From Agromyces aureus (lineage in GTDB: Bacteria; Actinomycetota; Actinomycetes; Actinomycetales; Microbacteriaceae): 64,000 nt of DNA. Where the stretch lies: NCBI RefSeq assembly GCF_001660485.1, contig NZ_CP013979.1, positions 1,612,001 through 1,676,000 on the forward strand. Direction: 5' to 3'. The notes beneath the pieces were generated by a model that was not told where the DNA came from, made no database searches, and saw only the letters and a list, made by a program, of their open reading frames with translations. How positions within the stretch are numbered: the first letter of the stretch is position 1; each line of letters starts with the position of its first letter. Shown piece after piece: positions 25,695-35,332 of the stretch. The position numbers and the translations under genes were made by a program.

Positions 25695-26813
25695 ATGGGC
25701 ATCGACGCATTCGTCGACGGGTTCCGAGAGGAGCCCGGCTATCTCGATTTCGGTCGGTTCGGCCCGCTCTCGCGCGTCGCCGCCGAAGAGAGCAACGCCC
25801 TCACCCACGTGCTGGAACGCGCGCGGCACGGCAGTTCGTCGGTCTTCCTCGAACAGGACGCCCGGGTGCGCGAGGCGGCCGCGGTGCTGACCGGGTTCCC
25901 GGCCGATCAGATCGTCTTCACCCCCAACACGAGCACCGGGCTCATGCACGCGATGTTCGGGCTCACGGGCGGGGTGCTGCTCTCGGCCGACGAGTTCCCG
26001 AGCGTGACGATCGCCGCGGTGCGCGCCCAGGAGGCGCTCAACGTCGTGCAGCCGGTGTGGCTCGAGACCGACCACGGCAAGGTCACGCCCGGTCAGATCC
26101 GCGACCAGCTCGAGCACGGCGTCGGCGCCGTCGCCGTGAGCCTCGTCGACTCGCGCACGGGTTACCTCTGCGACATCGAGGGCATCCGCCAGGTCATCGG
26201 CGACCGCCTGCTCATCGTCGATGCGATCCAGGGCTTCGGGGTCGTCGACGCCCCGTGGCAGGTTGCCGACGTCGTCGTCACCGGCGGCCAGAAGTGGTGC
26301 CGGTCCGGGTGGGGTACGGGGTTCATGGCCATGTCGGATCGTGCCATCGAACGCCTGACGCCCGTGTTCTCGGGCTTCTCGGCCACCGAGGAGGCCGAGC
26401 CCTGGGGCTTCGTGCCGCCGCCCGCGCCCGGAGCGAAGGCGTTCCGAGTCTCCAACCCCGACCCGATCGCCCAGGCGCGCTTCGCCGCTGCCATGGAGGA
26501 GCTCGCCGAGGTCGGCGTCGAGACCGTGAATGCGGCGGTCGCCTCGAACGTCAGCCGCGTCATCGACCTCGCCGACGAGTTCGCGATCGCGGTCGCGTCG
26601 TCGCGCAACGAGCAGGAGCGCGCCGGCATCGTCGTGATCGAACCGCCCGCAGACCAGCTCTCGGTGCTCACCGCGTCGCTGCACAACCACGGCGTCACCG
26701 CCTCGACCAGGCTCGGCCAGGTGCGACTCAGTGCCCACGCCGGAACGGATGCCGAGACGCTCGACATGCTGCGATCCGCGTTCGTGTCGTTCGGGTCGGC
26801 CGCGACCTACTGA
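25695..26813 (+). CDS. Class V aminotransferase-like PLP enzyme
   Basis: A fold-type I PLP enzyme of 372 residues related to cysteine desulfurases, kynureninase and isopenicillin N epimerase. The PLP lysine is in VTGGQKWCRSGWGTGF (about 195-210); FTPNTSTGLMHAMFGL binds the phosphate and VDAIQGFGVVD holds the aspartate that pairs with the pyridine nitrogen. No active-site cysteine loop of desulfurases is seen. GAAGAAGGGGG lies a few bases upstream of ATG 25695; another ATG 4 bases earlier is out of frame. It stands alone, so the substrate is unknown. Confidence 0.85.
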   Translation: MGIDAFVDGFREEPGYLDFGRFGPLSRVAAEESNALTHVLERARHGSSSVFLEQDARVREAAAVLTGFPADQIVFTPNTSTGLMHAMFGLTGGVLLSADEFPSVTIAAVRAQEALNVVQPVWLETDHGKVTPGQIRDQLEHGVGAVAVSLVDSRTGYLCDIEGIRQVIGDRLLIVDAIQGFGVVDAPWQVADVVVTGGQKWCRSGWGTGFMAMSDRAIERLTPVFSGFSATEEAEPWGFVPPPAPGAKAFRVSNPDPIAQARFAAAMEELAEVGVETVNAAVASNVSRVIDLADEFAIAVASSRNEQERAGIVVIEPPADQLSVLTASLHNHGVTASTRLGQVRLSAHAGTDAETLDMLRSAFVSFGSAATY

Positions 26814-26988
26814 GGTCGCCGTCGCCGCGCCCTGCCGCGGCATCCGCCCGCTGCGCGGGCACCCGACCGCACGGTGCGCCGCGTCGTGGACCCGCCGCTG
26901 CGGCATCCGCACGCCCTCGAATGTGAACAGTGCGTGACGCGCCCGGAATTCGCCGCGTGTCGTGCTCGGCGATTCGGCGAGGCGGACG

Positions 26989-27104
26989 TAGCGTCGCAGG
27001 CATCGGGCAAGGTGCCCGAACGAGTCGGCTCGTGAAGCGCTCGTGTAGGAGGATTCGCCGGCCGGCGCGAGAGCCGAGCGGAAACGCTCGGGGCAGGAGC
27101 GGTC
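26989..27104 (+). promoter_or_regulatory. Promoter and structured leader of phoH
   Basis: A TAGCGT -10 box at 26989-26994 would give a leader of about 105 bases that folds into three consecutive hairpins: CGGGCA/TGCCCG (27004-27018), ACGAG/CTCGT (27020-27033) and CCGAGCG/CGCTCGG with a GAAA tetraloop (27074-27091) just before the ribosome site AGGAG. An extra AGGAGG at about 27047-27052 has no start codon behind it. It may be a cis-acting RNA; it does not match a riboswitch class I can name. The rest of the gap (26814-26988) shows nothing but two GGCATCC words. Confidence 0.45.
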
Positions 27105-28484
27105 GTGGCCTCACTCGAAACCTCCCAGTCCGACGCACAGTCCACCGGTCGCGAGCAGCGACCCGATGCCGCAGCACCAGACGGTGTCGCGCAGGACGAG
27201 CGCACCTACGTGTTGGACACCTCGGTTCTGCTGTCGGATCCGAAGGCGCTGTTCCGGTTCGCCGAACATTCGGTCGTGCTGCCGGTGATCGTCATCACGG
27301 AGCTCGAGGCCAAGCGCAACGACCCCGAGATCGGCTACTTCGCGCGCCAGGCCCTGCGGATCCTCGACGAACTGCGCATCGAGCACGAGCGGCTCGACTT
27401 CCCGATCCCGGTCGGCGACGGCGGTTCGCTGCGCGTCGAACTCAACCACTCGAGCATGTCGGTGCTGCCCAGCGGACTCCAACTGAACGACAACGACACG
27501 CGCATCCTCGCGTGCGCCGCGAACCTCGCGAACGACGGCATCGCGGTGACCGTCGTCTCCAAAGACCTGCCGCTGCGCGTCAAGGCGGCCTCGATCGGCC
27601 TCGACGCGCAGGAGTACCGGGCGGAGCTCGCGCTCGACTCGGGCTGGACGGGCATGAGCGAGCTCACGCTCGGCTCGAACGACATGGCCAAGCTCTACGA
27701 GCACGAGCGCCTCTCGATCGACGAGGCCCAGGGCGTGCCCGTGAACACCGGACTCGTGATCCACTCCGATCGCGGATCGGCGCTCGCCCGCGTCGTCGGG
27801 GATCGCGAGGTACGGCTCGTGCGCGGCGACCGCGACGTGTTCGGACTGCACGGCCGTTCGGCCGAGCAGCGCCTCGCGATCGACCTGCTGCTCGACCCCG
27901 AGATCGGCATCCTCTCGCTCGGCGGACGCGCGGGCACCGGCAAGTCGGCACTCGCGCTCTGCGCCGGACTCGAGGCCGTGCTCGAACGTCAGCAGCACAA
28001 GAAGATCATGGTGTTCCGTCCGCTCTACGCGGTCGGCGGGCAGGAGCTCGGCTACCTCCCCGGCGACCAGGGCGAGAAGATGAACCCCTGGGGCCAGGCG
28101 GTCTTCGACACGCTCGGCTCCGTCGTCTCCGACAACGTGCTCGACGAGGTCGTGGACCGCGGCATCCTCGAGGTGCTGCCGCTGACGCACATCCGCGGCC
28201 GGTCGCTGCACGACGCGTTCGTCATCGTCGACGAGGCCCAATCGCTCGAACGCAACGTGCTGCTCACCGTGCTCTCGCGCATCGGACAGAACTCGCGCGT
28301 CGTGCTCACCCACGACGTCGCGCAGCGCGACAACCTTCGCGTCGGCCGCCACGACGGCGTCGCGTCGGTCATCGAGACGCTGAAGGGGCACCCGCTGTTC
28401 GCGCACATCACGCTCACCCGTTCGGAGCGTTCGGCGATCGCCGCGCTCGTCAGCGAGATGCTCGACGGCAACGAGCTCGCCTAG
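27105..28484 (+). CDS. PIN-PhoH2 protein (RNase-helicase type)
   Basis: A 459-residue fusion of an N-terminal PIN nuclease domain (about 33-155, starting [12 protein letters not shown] with an active-site aspartate, then VITELEAKR and [11 protein letters not shown]) and a C-terminal PhoH ATPase (about 245-455) with Walker [32 protein letters not shown] and Walker [14 protein letters not shown]. PhoH2 proteins of mycobacteria unwind and cleave RNA, which is the likely role here. GTG 27105 has AGGAG 5 bases upstream. A structured leader suggests post-transcriptional control. Confidence 0.93.
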   Translation: MASLETSQSDAQSTGREQRPDAAAPDGVAQDERTYVLDTSVLLSDPKALFRFAEHSVVLPVIVITELEAKRNDPEIGYFARQALRILDELRIEHERLDFPIPVGDGGSLRVELNHSSMSVLPSGLQLNDNDTRILACAANLANDGIAVTVVSKDLPLRVKAASIGLDAQEYRAELALDSGWTGMSELTLGSNDMAKLYEHERLSIDEAQGVPVNTGLVIHSDRGSALARVVGDREVRLVRGDRDVFGLHGRSAEQRLAIDLLLDPEIGILSLGGRAGTGKSALALCAGLEAVLERQQHKKIMVFRPLYAVGGQELGYLPGDQGEKMNPWGQAVFDTLGSVVSDNVLDEVVDRGILEVLPLTHIRGRSLHDAFVIVDEAQSLERNVLLTVLSRIGQNSRVVLTHDVAQRDNLRVGRHDGVASVIETLKGHPLFAHITLTRSERSAIAALVSEMLDGNELA

Positions 28485-28625
28485 CGGCGGCCGGTGCGGT
28501 GGGCGGGCGTGGCCCTCGGGGTCACGTCCGCCCTCCCGCGCGCCACGGGCGTTCGACGCATCCGGGGCGGGTGGATCGGGCAGCGGATGCGGCGAAGGAC
28601 CGTGGTGCGAACGGGGACGGCGCGT

Positions 28626-29252
28626 TCAACCGTAGATCTTCTCGGCGTACGACGGGCCGTAGTACTCCTCGAGCGTCTCGAGGGATTCGCCCGGGCGCTC
28701 GAGCGCCTGCGCGATGACCGCACGGCGCGGCGCGGCATCCGGATGCCAGGTCTCGGGAACCCACGCCTGCGATCGCAGGAACGCCTTCGAGCAGTGCGAG
28801 AAGACCTCCTCGACGGCGATCTCGACCACCAGACTCGGCACGTGATGGCGCACGCGCATGCGCTCGGCGTACGGCGCGTCGCGCAGGATCCGGGCCGTGC
28901 CGTTCACGCGCAGGGTGTCGCCGCGCCCCGGAATCACGAAGACGAGGCCGATGTGCGGGTTCTCGAGCAGGTTGTGGAAGCCGTCGGCCCGTCGGTTGCC
29001 CGGTCGCTCGGGGATGGCGATCGTGTGCTCGTCGAGTGCGATCGCGAAGCCCGACGGGTCGCCCTTGGGCGAGACGTCCTGGTTGCCGGCCGCATCGGCC
29101 GTCGCCACGAAGCAGAGCGGTGAGGCCTCGAGCCAGAGCCGGTCGATCTCGTGCAGGAACGTGCGGGACTTGTCGCGCGCGGCGGGCAGCGGCAGTCCGA
29201 CGATCTGCTCGAGTTCTGCGACGGACGTGACGGGCGTGCCTCCATGATCCAT
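28626..29252 (-). CDS. Pyridoxamine 5'-phosphate oxidase family protein (MSMEG_1061-like)
   Basis: A 208-residue split-barrel flavoprotein. SPLCFVATADAAGNQDVSPKGDPSGF is the FMN-binding first half (VSPKGDPSGF is typical of the MSMEG_1061 group), ENPHIGLVFVIPGRGDTLRVNGTA the second strand set, and FSHCSKAFLRSQAW the C-terminal signature. Such proteins bind FMN or F420 and reduce diverse compounds; they are not vitamin B6 enzymes. ATG 29252 is leaderless. About 140 featureless bases separate its stop from the convergent phoH stop. Confidence 0.88.
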   Translation of the reverse strand: MDHGGTPVTSVAELEQIVGLPLPAARDKSRTFLHEIDRLWLEASPLCFVATADAAGNQDVSPKGDPSGFAIALDEHTIAIPERPGNRRADGFHNLLENPHIGLVFVIPGRGDTLRVNGTARILRDAPYAERMRVRHHVPSLVVEIAVEEVFSHCSKAFLRSQAWVPETWHPDAAPRRAVIAQALERPGESLETLEEYYGPSYAEKIYG

Positions 29253-29258
29253 ACCGCC

Positions 29259-29264
29259 AACCTA
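29259..29264 (-). promoter_or_regulatory. Leaderless -10 box of the PPOX-family gene
   Basis: TAGGTT on the minus strand, 6 bases, then ATG. Confidence 0.6.
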
Positions 29265-29361
29265 CGCCCGGGGATCTGCGCGTGTCGCGGGCCCCACCGT
29301 CGGACTCCGGCCAGATCCCGAAAGGTTCCAGCCCGCTCGGACGCCGGAGCTGATGGGACGA

Positions 29362-29398
29362 CGGATGCCTCGGGCCGACGTGCGGCCCGAGGCATCCG
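29362..29398 (-). terminator. Terminator of fumC
   Basis: A perfect 15-bp stem CGGATGCCTCGGGCC/GGCCCGAGGCATCCG with a 7-base loop, 25 bases past the fumC stop. Each arm carries the window-wide word GGATGCC/GGCATCC. Confidence 0.85.
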
Positions 29399-29422
29399 GT
29401 TCGATCGATTCCGCCCTCGCGG

Positions 29423-30838
29423 CTACTTCGCCTGGGGCGGGCGGGTCATCGAGAGCAGGTCGAGTGCTGAGTCGAGCTGCGCCTCGGTGAGGTCGCCGCG
29501 CTCGACGTAGCCGAGGTCGATGACGGCCTCGCGCACGGTGATGCCCTGCTTGACCGAGTGCTTGGCGATCTTCGCCGCAGCCTCGTAGCCGATGAGCTTG
29601 TTGAGCGGCGTCACGATCGACGGCGACATGCCTGCGAGGGCCGTGAGGCGCTCGAGGTTGGCCTCGAGGCCGTCGACGGTCTTGTCGGCGAGCACGCGGG
29701 ACGCGTTCGAGAGCAGGCGGATCGACTCGAGCAGTGCGGTACCCATGACGGGGATCTGCACGTTGAGCTCGAACGAGCCCGAGGCGCCGGCCCAGGCGAC
29801 CGTGGCGTCGTTGCCGATGACGCGCGCCGCGACCATGAGCACCGCCTCGGGGATGACCGGGTTGACCTTGCCGGGCATGATCGACGAACCGGGCTGCAGG
29901 TCGGGGATGTGGAGTTCGCCGAGACCCGTGTTGGGGCCGGAACCCATCCAGCGGATGTCGTTGCAGATCTTCGTGAGGCTGACGGCGATGGTGCGCAGCG
30001 CGCCCGACGCGTCGACCAGGCCGTCGCGGTTGGCCTGCGCCTCGAAGTGGTCGGCCGCCTCGGTGATCGGCAGCTCGGTCTCGCGCTGCAGGATCTCGAT
30101 GACGAGCTGCGGGAAGCCGGCGGGGGTGTTGATGCCCGTGCCGACGGCGGTGCCGCCGAGCGGAACCTCGGCGACGCGGGGGAGCGCCGTGCGAACGCGC
30201 TCGATGCCGAGGCGGACCTGCCGGGCGTAGCCGCCGAACTCCTGGCCGAGCGTGACGGGCGTGGCGTCCATGAGGTGCGTGCGGCCCGACTTGACGACCT
30301 CGGCCCAGGCCACGGCCTTGGCCTCGAGGGCGACCGCGAGGTGGTCGAGCGCGGGGATCAGGTCGTCGATGAGCGCCGCGGTGACGGCGATGTGCACCGA
30401 GGTCGGGAAGACGTCGTTCGAGGACTGCGACGCGTTGACGTGGTCGTTCGGGTGCACCTCGGCACCGAGCTTGCCCGTCGCGACGGTCGCGAGGACCTCG
30501 TTCATGTTCATGTTCGACGACGTGCCGGAACCGGTCTGGTACGTGTCGACCGGGAAGTGCTCGACGAACCCGTGGGTGCCGGCGATGACCTCGTCGGCGG
30601 CCGCGACGATCGCGTCGGCGACGGCACCGTCGAGCACGCCGAGTTGGGCGTTGGCCTGCGCGGCCGCCTTCTTGATGCGCGCGAGTGCGGCGATCTGGGC
30701 CGGCTCGAGTCCCTTGCCCGAGATGGGGAAGTTCTCGACCGCGCGCTGGGTCTGGGCACGGTACAGCGCGGCCGCGGGAACCCGCACCTCGCCCATCGTG
30801 TCGTGTTCGATGCGGTAGTCGGCGGTGTTGTCGACCAA
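29423..30838 (-). CDS. fumC: Class II fumarate hydratase
   Basis: TCA-cycle enzyme converting fumarate to malate, iron-independent, homotetrameric, 471 residues. The family signature [11 protein letters not shown] (about 325-335), [14 protein letters not shown] near 103 and [16 protein letters not shown] near 187 are intact. The start is TTG 30838, with GGAAGGAA just upstream; no ATG or GTG fits and the N terminus [18 protein letters not shown] is normal. It follows carbonic anhydrase by about 100 bases and may belong to the xseA-xseB-DUF4245-CA run. Confidence 0.96.
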   Translation of the reverse strand: MVDNTADYRIEHDTMGEVRVPAAALYRAQTQRAVENFPISGKGLEPAQIAALARIKKAAAQANAQLGVLDGAVADAIVAAADEVIAGTHGFVEHFPVDTYQTGSGTSSNMNMNEVLATVATGKLGAEVHPNDHVNASQSSNDVFPTSVHIAVTAALIDDLIPALDHLAVALEAKAVAWAEVVKSGRTHLMDATPVTLGQEFGGYARQVRLGIERVRTALPRVAEVPLGGTAVGTGINTPAGFPQLVIEILQRETELPITEAADHFEAQANRDGLVDASGALRTIAVSLTKICNDIRWMGSGPNTGLGELHIPDLQPGSSIMPGKVNPVIPEAVLMVAARVIGNDATVAWAGASGSFELNVQIPVMGTALLESIRLLSNASRVLADKTVDGLEANLERLTALAGMSPSIVTPLNKLIGYEAAAKIAKHSVKQGITVREAVIDLGYVERGDLTEAQLDSALDLLSMTRPPQAK

Positions 30839-30941
30839 GGTGTTCCTTCCGGTTCGCGTGCCCGTGGACCTCGTGCGGCGGGCGGGATGAGGGTGGCGGA
30901 TGCCTCGGACGAGTCTGGCCGGGCCGCAGTCCTGACGGCTG

Positions 30942-31595
30942 TCAGATCTGCCCGACGACGACGTCGGTGTCGACCAGTCCCTCGGCGAGGCGGTAGTTCG
31001 CGCCCACGATGGCCAGCGTACCCGCTGCGATCGCGTCGCTGATCATCTCGGATTCCTCGAGCAGGCGGGACACCGACGAGCGCAGGTGCTCACGGCCGAC
31101 GAACCCGGCGTCGACCTTCGAGGTGTCGATGGGGGCGGCCGGGTCGCCGCCGGCGACGCGCCGCACCGAGGGGATGATGCTCGAGATGAGGCTCGCGATG
31201 TGCGGCGGCAGCTGCTCGGCGTCGGCGGTCTGCGACGCGATCGCGGCATTGACCGCGCCGCAGGCGTCGTGGCCGAGCACGATGATGAGCGGCACGTTCA
31301 GCACGCCGACGGCGTACTCGAGCGAGCCGACGACCGACGAGGAGATGACCTGGCCGGCGTTGCGCACCACGAACGCGTCGCCGAGGCCGATGTCGAAGAT
31401 GATCTCGGCCGCGAGGCGCGAGTCGCTGCAGCCGAAGATCGCGACGAGGGGTCGCTGCCCGTCGGCGAGCGAGGCCCGCCGCTCGACGTCTTGATGGGGG
31501 TGCTGCGGCTTGCCCGAGACGAAGCGCACGTTGCCGCCGCGCAGTTCACGCCAGGTCTCGGCCGGTGAGGTGGGACGAGCGGGGGATTGGGTCAC
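30942..31595 (-). CDS. Beta-class carbonic anhydrase
   Basis: Zinc enzyme interconverting carbon dioxide and bicarbonate, 217 residues. Zinc ligands are the cysteine in FGCSDSR and the histidine and cysteine in GHDACGA; the aspartate-arginine dyad is in [24 protein letters not shown] is the active-site cleft. Bicarbonate would feed carboxylases next to central metabolism, which fits its place upstream of fumC. GTG 31595 opens with [15 protein letters not shown]. The ribosome site is weak. Confidence 0.94.
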   Translation of the reverse strand: MTQSPARPTSPAETWRELRGGNVRFVSGKPQHPHQDVERRASLADGQRPLVAIFGCSDSRLAAEIIFDIGLGDAFVVRNAGQVISSSVVGSLEYAVGVLNVPLIIVLGHDACGAVNAAIASQTADAEQLPPHIASLISSIIPSVRRVAGGDPAAPIDTSKVDAGFVGREHLRSSVSRLLEESEMISDAIAAGTLAIVGANYRLAEGLVDTDVVVGQI

Positions 31596-31642
31596 AGCGG
31601 CTCCTCGTGAAGATGCGGGCGGTGCTCAGCGGGTGGTGCGTG

Positions 31643-31679
31643 GTGCAGTCGTGCAGTCGTGCAGCGTGCAGCGTGCGGC
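31643..31679. repeat. 7/8-bp GTGCAG(T)C tandem repeat x5
   Basis: Two 8-bp and three 7-bp units in a row in the 122-base gap just after the DUF4245 stop. Mixed unit lengths suggest slippage. Confidence 0.8.
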
Positions 31680-31717
31680 GGTGCGGAGATCGGAAGCGCG
31701 GAGCCCGACGGCGCGGC

Positions 31718-32362
31718 TCACCGCTGCGCCTTCACGGTGTCGGCGATCGCGGCCGCCATGGTCGCGAACTCGGCGTCCGGCGCGGTGCCGATGAGCACGA
31801 ACGTCGTGCTGCCGGACTCGGTCATGAGGCCGTAGCGGGCGTTGCCGACGTCGTCGGTCGAGTCGCGGTTGTCGTAGATGGTCCAGTCGACGCCGTCGAT
31901 CTGCACGGTGCCCGTGGCCAGGGTGCGTGCCAGCAGGTCGGACGACCACGTGGCGTTCGCGTCGAGGCCCTGATTCAGCCCGATGAACTCGTCGCTCGGC
32001 GTCAGGTAGCCCGTGTACCACGCGGTGATGCCGTCGACCTGGCTGCGGCGCAGCTCGGCGGCGTTCGCGCTCCACCCCTCGGGAAGCTCGGGAACGGCGA
32101 GCGGTTCGTCGGTGCCGGCCTGCGCCTGCGCGGCGATGGACGCGACATCCACGTCGGGGTGCATCGGCTCGTTGCTGCGGGGCACGGCGAGCACGATGAC
32201 GACGACGACGGCGACGCACGCGACGAGCGCGTAGACGAGGTTGCTCACGGTCTTGCGCTCGCGGTACTCGCGGGAGTTCTTCGCCTTGCGGGCCGCCGTC
32301 TCCTGCGGCGTCTCGGGCCGGCCGAGCTCGGCGACGACTGGGCCCCGACCGGGTTCGGTCAT
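31718..32362 (-). CDS. DUF4245 membrane protein
   Basis: A 214-residue protein with a short cytosolic N terminus ([19 protein letters not shown]), one membrane helix at about 43-63 ([20 protein letters not shown]) and an extracytosolic domain with [19 protein letters not shown] and [15 protein letters not shown]4245 genes lie next to xseA/xseB in many actinobacteria; no function is known. Its start overlaps the xseB stop by 4 bases. Confidence 0.9.
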   Translation of the reverse strand: MTEPGRGPVVAELGRPETPQETAARKAKNSREYRERKTVSNLVYALVACVAVVVVIVLAVPRSNEPMHPDVDVASIAAQAQAGTDEPLAVPELPEGWSANAAELRRSQVDGITAWYTGYLTPSDEFIGLNQGLDANATWSSDLLARTLATGTVQIDGVDWTIYDNRDSTDDVGNARYGLMTESGSTTFVLIGTAPDAEFATMAAAIADTVKAQR

Positions 32363-32625
32363 CGGAGCGCTCCCTCGTCGGATGCCGCGGCGCGGCCGTC
32401 CGCGCCCGTCACCGCCGCGGTGCGCGCCGCGTCGAGCCTGGCCTTCGCGCCGACCAGCCAGGCTTCGCAGCGCGCGGCGAGCGCCTCGCCGCGCTCCCAG
32501 AGGGCGAGCGAGTGCTCGAGGGTCGCGGACCCCTGCTCGAGCTCGGAGACGACCTGCACGAGTTCGTCGCGCGCCTGCTCGTAGCTCAGCTCGGAGACAT
32601 CCGTGGTGGGGGGCATGGCCGACAT
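32359..32625 (-). CDS. xseB: Exodeoxyribonuclease VII small subunit
   Basis: The small helical subunit of exonuclease VII, which degrades single-stranded DNA from both ends during repair. The 88-residue protein has the family hairpin [46 protein letters not shown] (core [15 protein letters not shown]). Two ATGs are possible: 32625, one base after the xseA stop, and 32616. Neither has a clear ribosome site, which suggests reinitiation. It overlaps DUF4245. Confidence 0.93.
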   Translation of the reverse strand: MSAMPPTTDVSELSYEQARDELVQVVSELEQGSATLEHSLALWERGEALAARCEAWLVGAKARLDAARTAAVTGADGRAAASDEGALR

Positions 32626-32626
32626 T

Positions 32627-33943
32627 CTATTCGGCGCCGCTGACAGCTTCGTCTTGGGCGTGCGACGGCGCGAGCCCGTCGTCGAGCGCACCGTCGAGCG
32701 CCTCGTCGGGCGCGTGCGGCGTCGCCCCGGCGTCGAGCGCCCCGAGCGAGTCGGCCGCGATCGTGCCGTCGGCGAGCGTCACGGTGAGGCGGGTGGCCGC
32801 GGGAGCGCCGGCCGGGCCCCGTACGACGTGCCCGTCGGGCCCCTGCACGATCGCGTAACCGCGGTCGAGGGTCGCCTGCGGCGAGAGCGCCCGCAGGTGC
32901 CCGCGGAGCTCGCCGATGCGCGAGGACTGGCGTTCGATGTGGCGATCGACCAGCTCGGACCCCCTGGCCACCCAGCGCGTGAGCTCCTCGGCCCTGCGAT
33001 CGACGATCCACGCGCCGTCGGCGAGCACCGGGCGCTGGCGCAGGTGCCCGATGCGGTCGATCTCGCGGGCGAGGATCGACGACAGTCGCATGCCGAGCCG
33101 GGCGCGCACCTGGTCGACGCGGGCCAGTTCTTCGCCGACATCGGGGATGACGCGCTTCGCGGCATCCGTCGGCGTGGAGGCCCTGAGATCGGCGACCTCG
33201 TCGAGCAGCGGACGGTCGGCCTCGTGCCCGATCGCCGAGACGATCGGCGTGGTCGCCGCCGCTGCGGCGCGCACCACGCGCTCGTCGCTGAAGCCGAGCA
33301 GGTTCTGGAAGTCGCCGCCGCCTCTCGCGATGATGATGACCTCGACCTCGGGGTCGGCATCGAGCTTCTGGATCGCCGCGACGACCTCGGCGGGGGTGCG
33401 ATCGCCCTGCACGGTCGCATAGGCCGTGCGGAACTCGACCGCGGGCCAGCGCAGGCGGGCGTTGCGCAGGACGTCCTTCTCGGCGTCGCTGTCGCGGCCC
33501 GTGATGAGGCCCACCACACCGGGCAGGAACGGCAGCGGTCGCTTGCGGGATGCCGCGAACAGGCCCTCTGCGGCCAGGGTCGCACGGAGGCGCTCGAGGC
33601 GCTCGAGCAGGTCGCCGAGTCCGACGTGCTTCATGTCATACACCTGGAACGAGAGCGAGCCGCCCTTGACCCACCAGGTGGGCTTGACGAGCAGCACGGC
33701 GTGATCGCCCTGCTTGAACTGCTCGGTGAGCTTGGCCTTCACCGACGACCACATGGTGAACGAGATCGTGGCGTCGGCCTCGAGGTCCTTCAGCTTGCCG
33801 TAGACGTTGCCGCCCGAGCCGCCCCACTGCGTGATCTCGCCCTCGACCCAGACCATGCCGAGCCGCTCGATCCAGTCCTTGAGCTTGCCCGAGAGTGTGG
33901 AGACCGGCCACGGGGCATCCCGCGTCGCCGTGGCATCCGTCAT
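32627..33943 (-). CDS. xseA: Exodeoxyribonuclease VII large subunit
   Basis: Catalytic subunit of exonuclease VII, 438 residues. An N-terminal OB fold (about 20-110) has [10 protein letters not shown] and [18 protein letters not shown]; the nuclease domain carries [42 protein letters not shown] and [27 protein letters not shown], all hallmark blocks. ATG 33943 has GAGGAG 7 bases upstream. A longer in-frame reading passes through an 11-bp tandem repeat and is not credible. Confidence 0.95.
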   Translation of the reverse strand: MTDATATRDAPWPVSTLSGKLKDWIERLGMVWVEGEITQWGGSGGNVYGKLKDLEADATISFTMWSSVKAKLTEQFKQGDHAVLLVKPTWWVKGGSLSFQVYDMKHVGLGDLLERLERLRATLAAEGLFAASRKRPLPFLPGVVGLITGRDSDAEKDVLRNARLRWPAVEFRTAYATVQGDRTPAEVVAAIQKLDADPEVEVIIIARGGGDFQNLLGFSDERVVRAAAAATTPIVSAIGHEADRPLLDEVADLRASTPTDAAKRVIPDVGEELARVDQVRARLGMRLSSILAREIDRIGHLRQRPVLADGAWIVDRRAEELTRWVARGSELVDRHIERQSSRIGELRGHLRALSPQATLDRGYAIVQGPDGHVVRGPAGAPAATRLTVTLADGTIAADSLGALDAGATPHAPDEALDGALDDGLAPSHAQDEAVSGAE

Positions 33944-33960
33944 CGTGCGCTCCTCAGGTT

Positions 33961-34015
33961 CGTGCTCGGATCGTGCTCGGGCCGTGCTCGGGCCGTGCTC
34001 GGTTCGTGCGCTTCG
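33961..34015. repeat. 11-bp tandem repeat between xseA and ispH
   Basis: CGTGCTCGGNN occurs four times at a strict 11-base period, with a fifth degenerate unit. It lies in the divergent control region, 50-100 bases upstream of the ispH -10 box and 20-70 bases upstream of xseA. A period near one helical turn suits repeated protein binding. Confidence 0.85.
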
Positions 34016-34061
34016 GGCGAGCGGACCGGTCGCGGTCGGCGGTCGCCCGGCCGTGCGCACG

Positions 34062-34067
34062 TAGACT
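34062..34067 (+). promoter_or_regulatory. Leaderless -10 box of ispH
   Basis: TAGACT followed by 6 bases and GTG 34074. An adjacent GTG at 34071 is only 3 bases away, so the spacing rule selects 34074. Confidence 0.6.
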
Positions 34068-34073
34068 GGCGTG

Positions 34074-35153
34074 GTGACGACCACCACCCCCAGAATCGGC
34101 CTCGGCATGCCTCGCGTGCCCGGCCTGCGCGGCCGGCTCAAGGATATCCCCGTCCTCGGACAGAAGCGCGTGCTGCTCGCCGCCCCTCGCGGATACTGCG
34201 CGGGCGTCGACCGCGCCGTGATCGCCGTCGAGAAGGCCCTCGAGCACTACGGCGCCCCGGTGTACGTGCGCAAGCAGATCGTGCACAACATCCACGTCGT
34301 GACCGAGCTCGAGGCCAAGGGCGCGATCTTCGTCGACGAGGTCGACGAGGTGCCCGAAGGCGCCCACATCGTCTTCAGCGCCCACGGCGTCTCGCCGGCG
34401 GTCGTGAACGAGGCCGCCGACCGTGGACTGCACGCGATCGACGCGACCTGCCCGCTGGTCACGAAGGTGCACCGCGAGGCCGTGCGCTTCGCCCGCGACG
34501 ACTTCGAGATCCTGCTCATCGGCCACGAGGGCCACGAAGAGGTCGAGGGCACGGCGGGCGAGGCGCCCGACCACGTCACGATCGTGAACAGCCCCGACGA
34601 CGTGCCGAACATCGACGTGCGCGACCCCGACAAGGTCGTGTGGCTGTCGCAGACGACGCTCTCGGTCGACGAGACCATGGAGACCGTGCGCCGCCTGCGC
34701 GAGCGGTTCCCGAACCTCGCCGATCCGCCCAGCGACGACATCTGCTACGCCACCCAGAACCGCCAGGTCGCGATCAAGAAGGTCGCGCAGGATGCCGAGC
34801 TCGTGATCGTGGTCGGCTCGGCGAACTCCTCGAACAGTGTTCGCCTCGTCGAGGTCGCCCTCGAGTACGGCGCGAAGGCGGCCTACCGAGTCGACTACGC
34901 GAGCGAGGTCAAGCAGGAATGGCTCGACGGCGTCGCGACCGTCGGCGTCACGAGCGGCGCCTCCGTTCCCGAGGAGCTCGTGCACGAGCTGCTCGAGGCA
35001 CTGGCGGATGCCGGCTACGGCGACGTCAGCGAGGTGAAGACCGCCGAAGAGGACCTGATGTTCTCGCTCCCGAAGGAGCTGCGCCGCGATCTCGCCGGCA
35101 ACCGCGAGGAGCGCGCGCTCGGCGGGCGCACCCGCACGGCACCGTCGGCCTGA
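34074..35153 (+). CDS. ispH: 4-Hydroxy-3-methylbut-2-enyl diphosphate reductase
   Basis: Last enzyme of the MEP isoprenoid pathway, a [4Fe-4S] protein making IPP and DMAPP. Cluster cysteines are Cys42 in [10 protein letters not shown], Cys126 in DATCPLV and Cys224 in [21 protein letters not shown] and [10 protein letters not shown] hold substrate-binding histidines. The 359 residues include a C-terminal extension beyond the catalytic core. Transcript is predicted leaderless. A 15-bp hairpin terminates it. Confidence 0.96.
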   Translation: MTTTTPRIGLGMPRVPGLRGRLKDIPVLGQKRVLLAAPRGYCAGVDRAVIAVEKALEHYGAPVYVRKQIVHNIHVVTELEAKGAIFVDEVDEVPEGAHIVFSAHGVSPAVVNEAADRGLHAIDATCPLVTKVHREAVRFARDDFEILLIGHEGHEEVEGTAGEAPDHVTIVNSPDDVPNIDVRDPDKVVWLSQTTLSVDETMETVRRLRERFPNLADPPSDDICYATQNRQVAIKKVAQDAELVIVVGSANSSNSVRLVEVALEYGAKAAYRVDYASEVKQEWLDGVATVGVTSGASVPEELVHELLEALADAGYGDVSEVKTAEEDLMFSLPKELRRDLAGNREERALGGRTRTAPSA

Positions 35154-35175
35154 CCGACGGCGACGACCGAGACTC

Positions 35176-35212
35176 CGACGCCCGCGGCAGCTGCGTTCTG
35201 CCGCGGGCGTCG
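35176..35212 (+). terminator. Terminator of ispH
   Basis: A perfect 15-bp stem CGACGCCCGCGGCAG/CTGCCGCGGGCGTCG with a 7-base loop. Confidence 0.85.
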
Positions 35213-35230
35213 TGCTGTCCGGATGGGGCG

Positions 35231-35331
35231 CGGAGCCCAACGGCCTCGGTGGCGAGGCTCGGAGCCCTACGGCCTCGGTGGCGAGGCTCGGAGCCATGGC
35301 GCCTCCGACCCTGCGGCCTCCGACCCTGCGG
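35231..35331. repeat. 29-bp x2.3 and 15-bp x2 tandem repeats
   Basis: Units CGGAGCCC(A/T)ACGGCC... start at 35231, 35260 and (partial) 35289; then CCTCCGACCCTGCGG occurs at 35302 and 35317. The array fills the gap between the ispH terminator and the convergent minus-strand stop at 35333. The word CGGAGCC recurs in the 7-bp array at 52014. Confidence 0.88.
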
Positions 35332-35332
35332 C

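Noticed and set aside
26930..27110. Small protein after the AGGAGG at about 27047
   Set aside because: No ATG, GTG or TTG lies at a workable distance, and the region folds as a leader instead.
28485..28625. Terminator or RNA gene between phoH and the PPOX-family gene
   Set aside because: I found no stable hairpin or repeat there; it looks like plain intergenic DNA.
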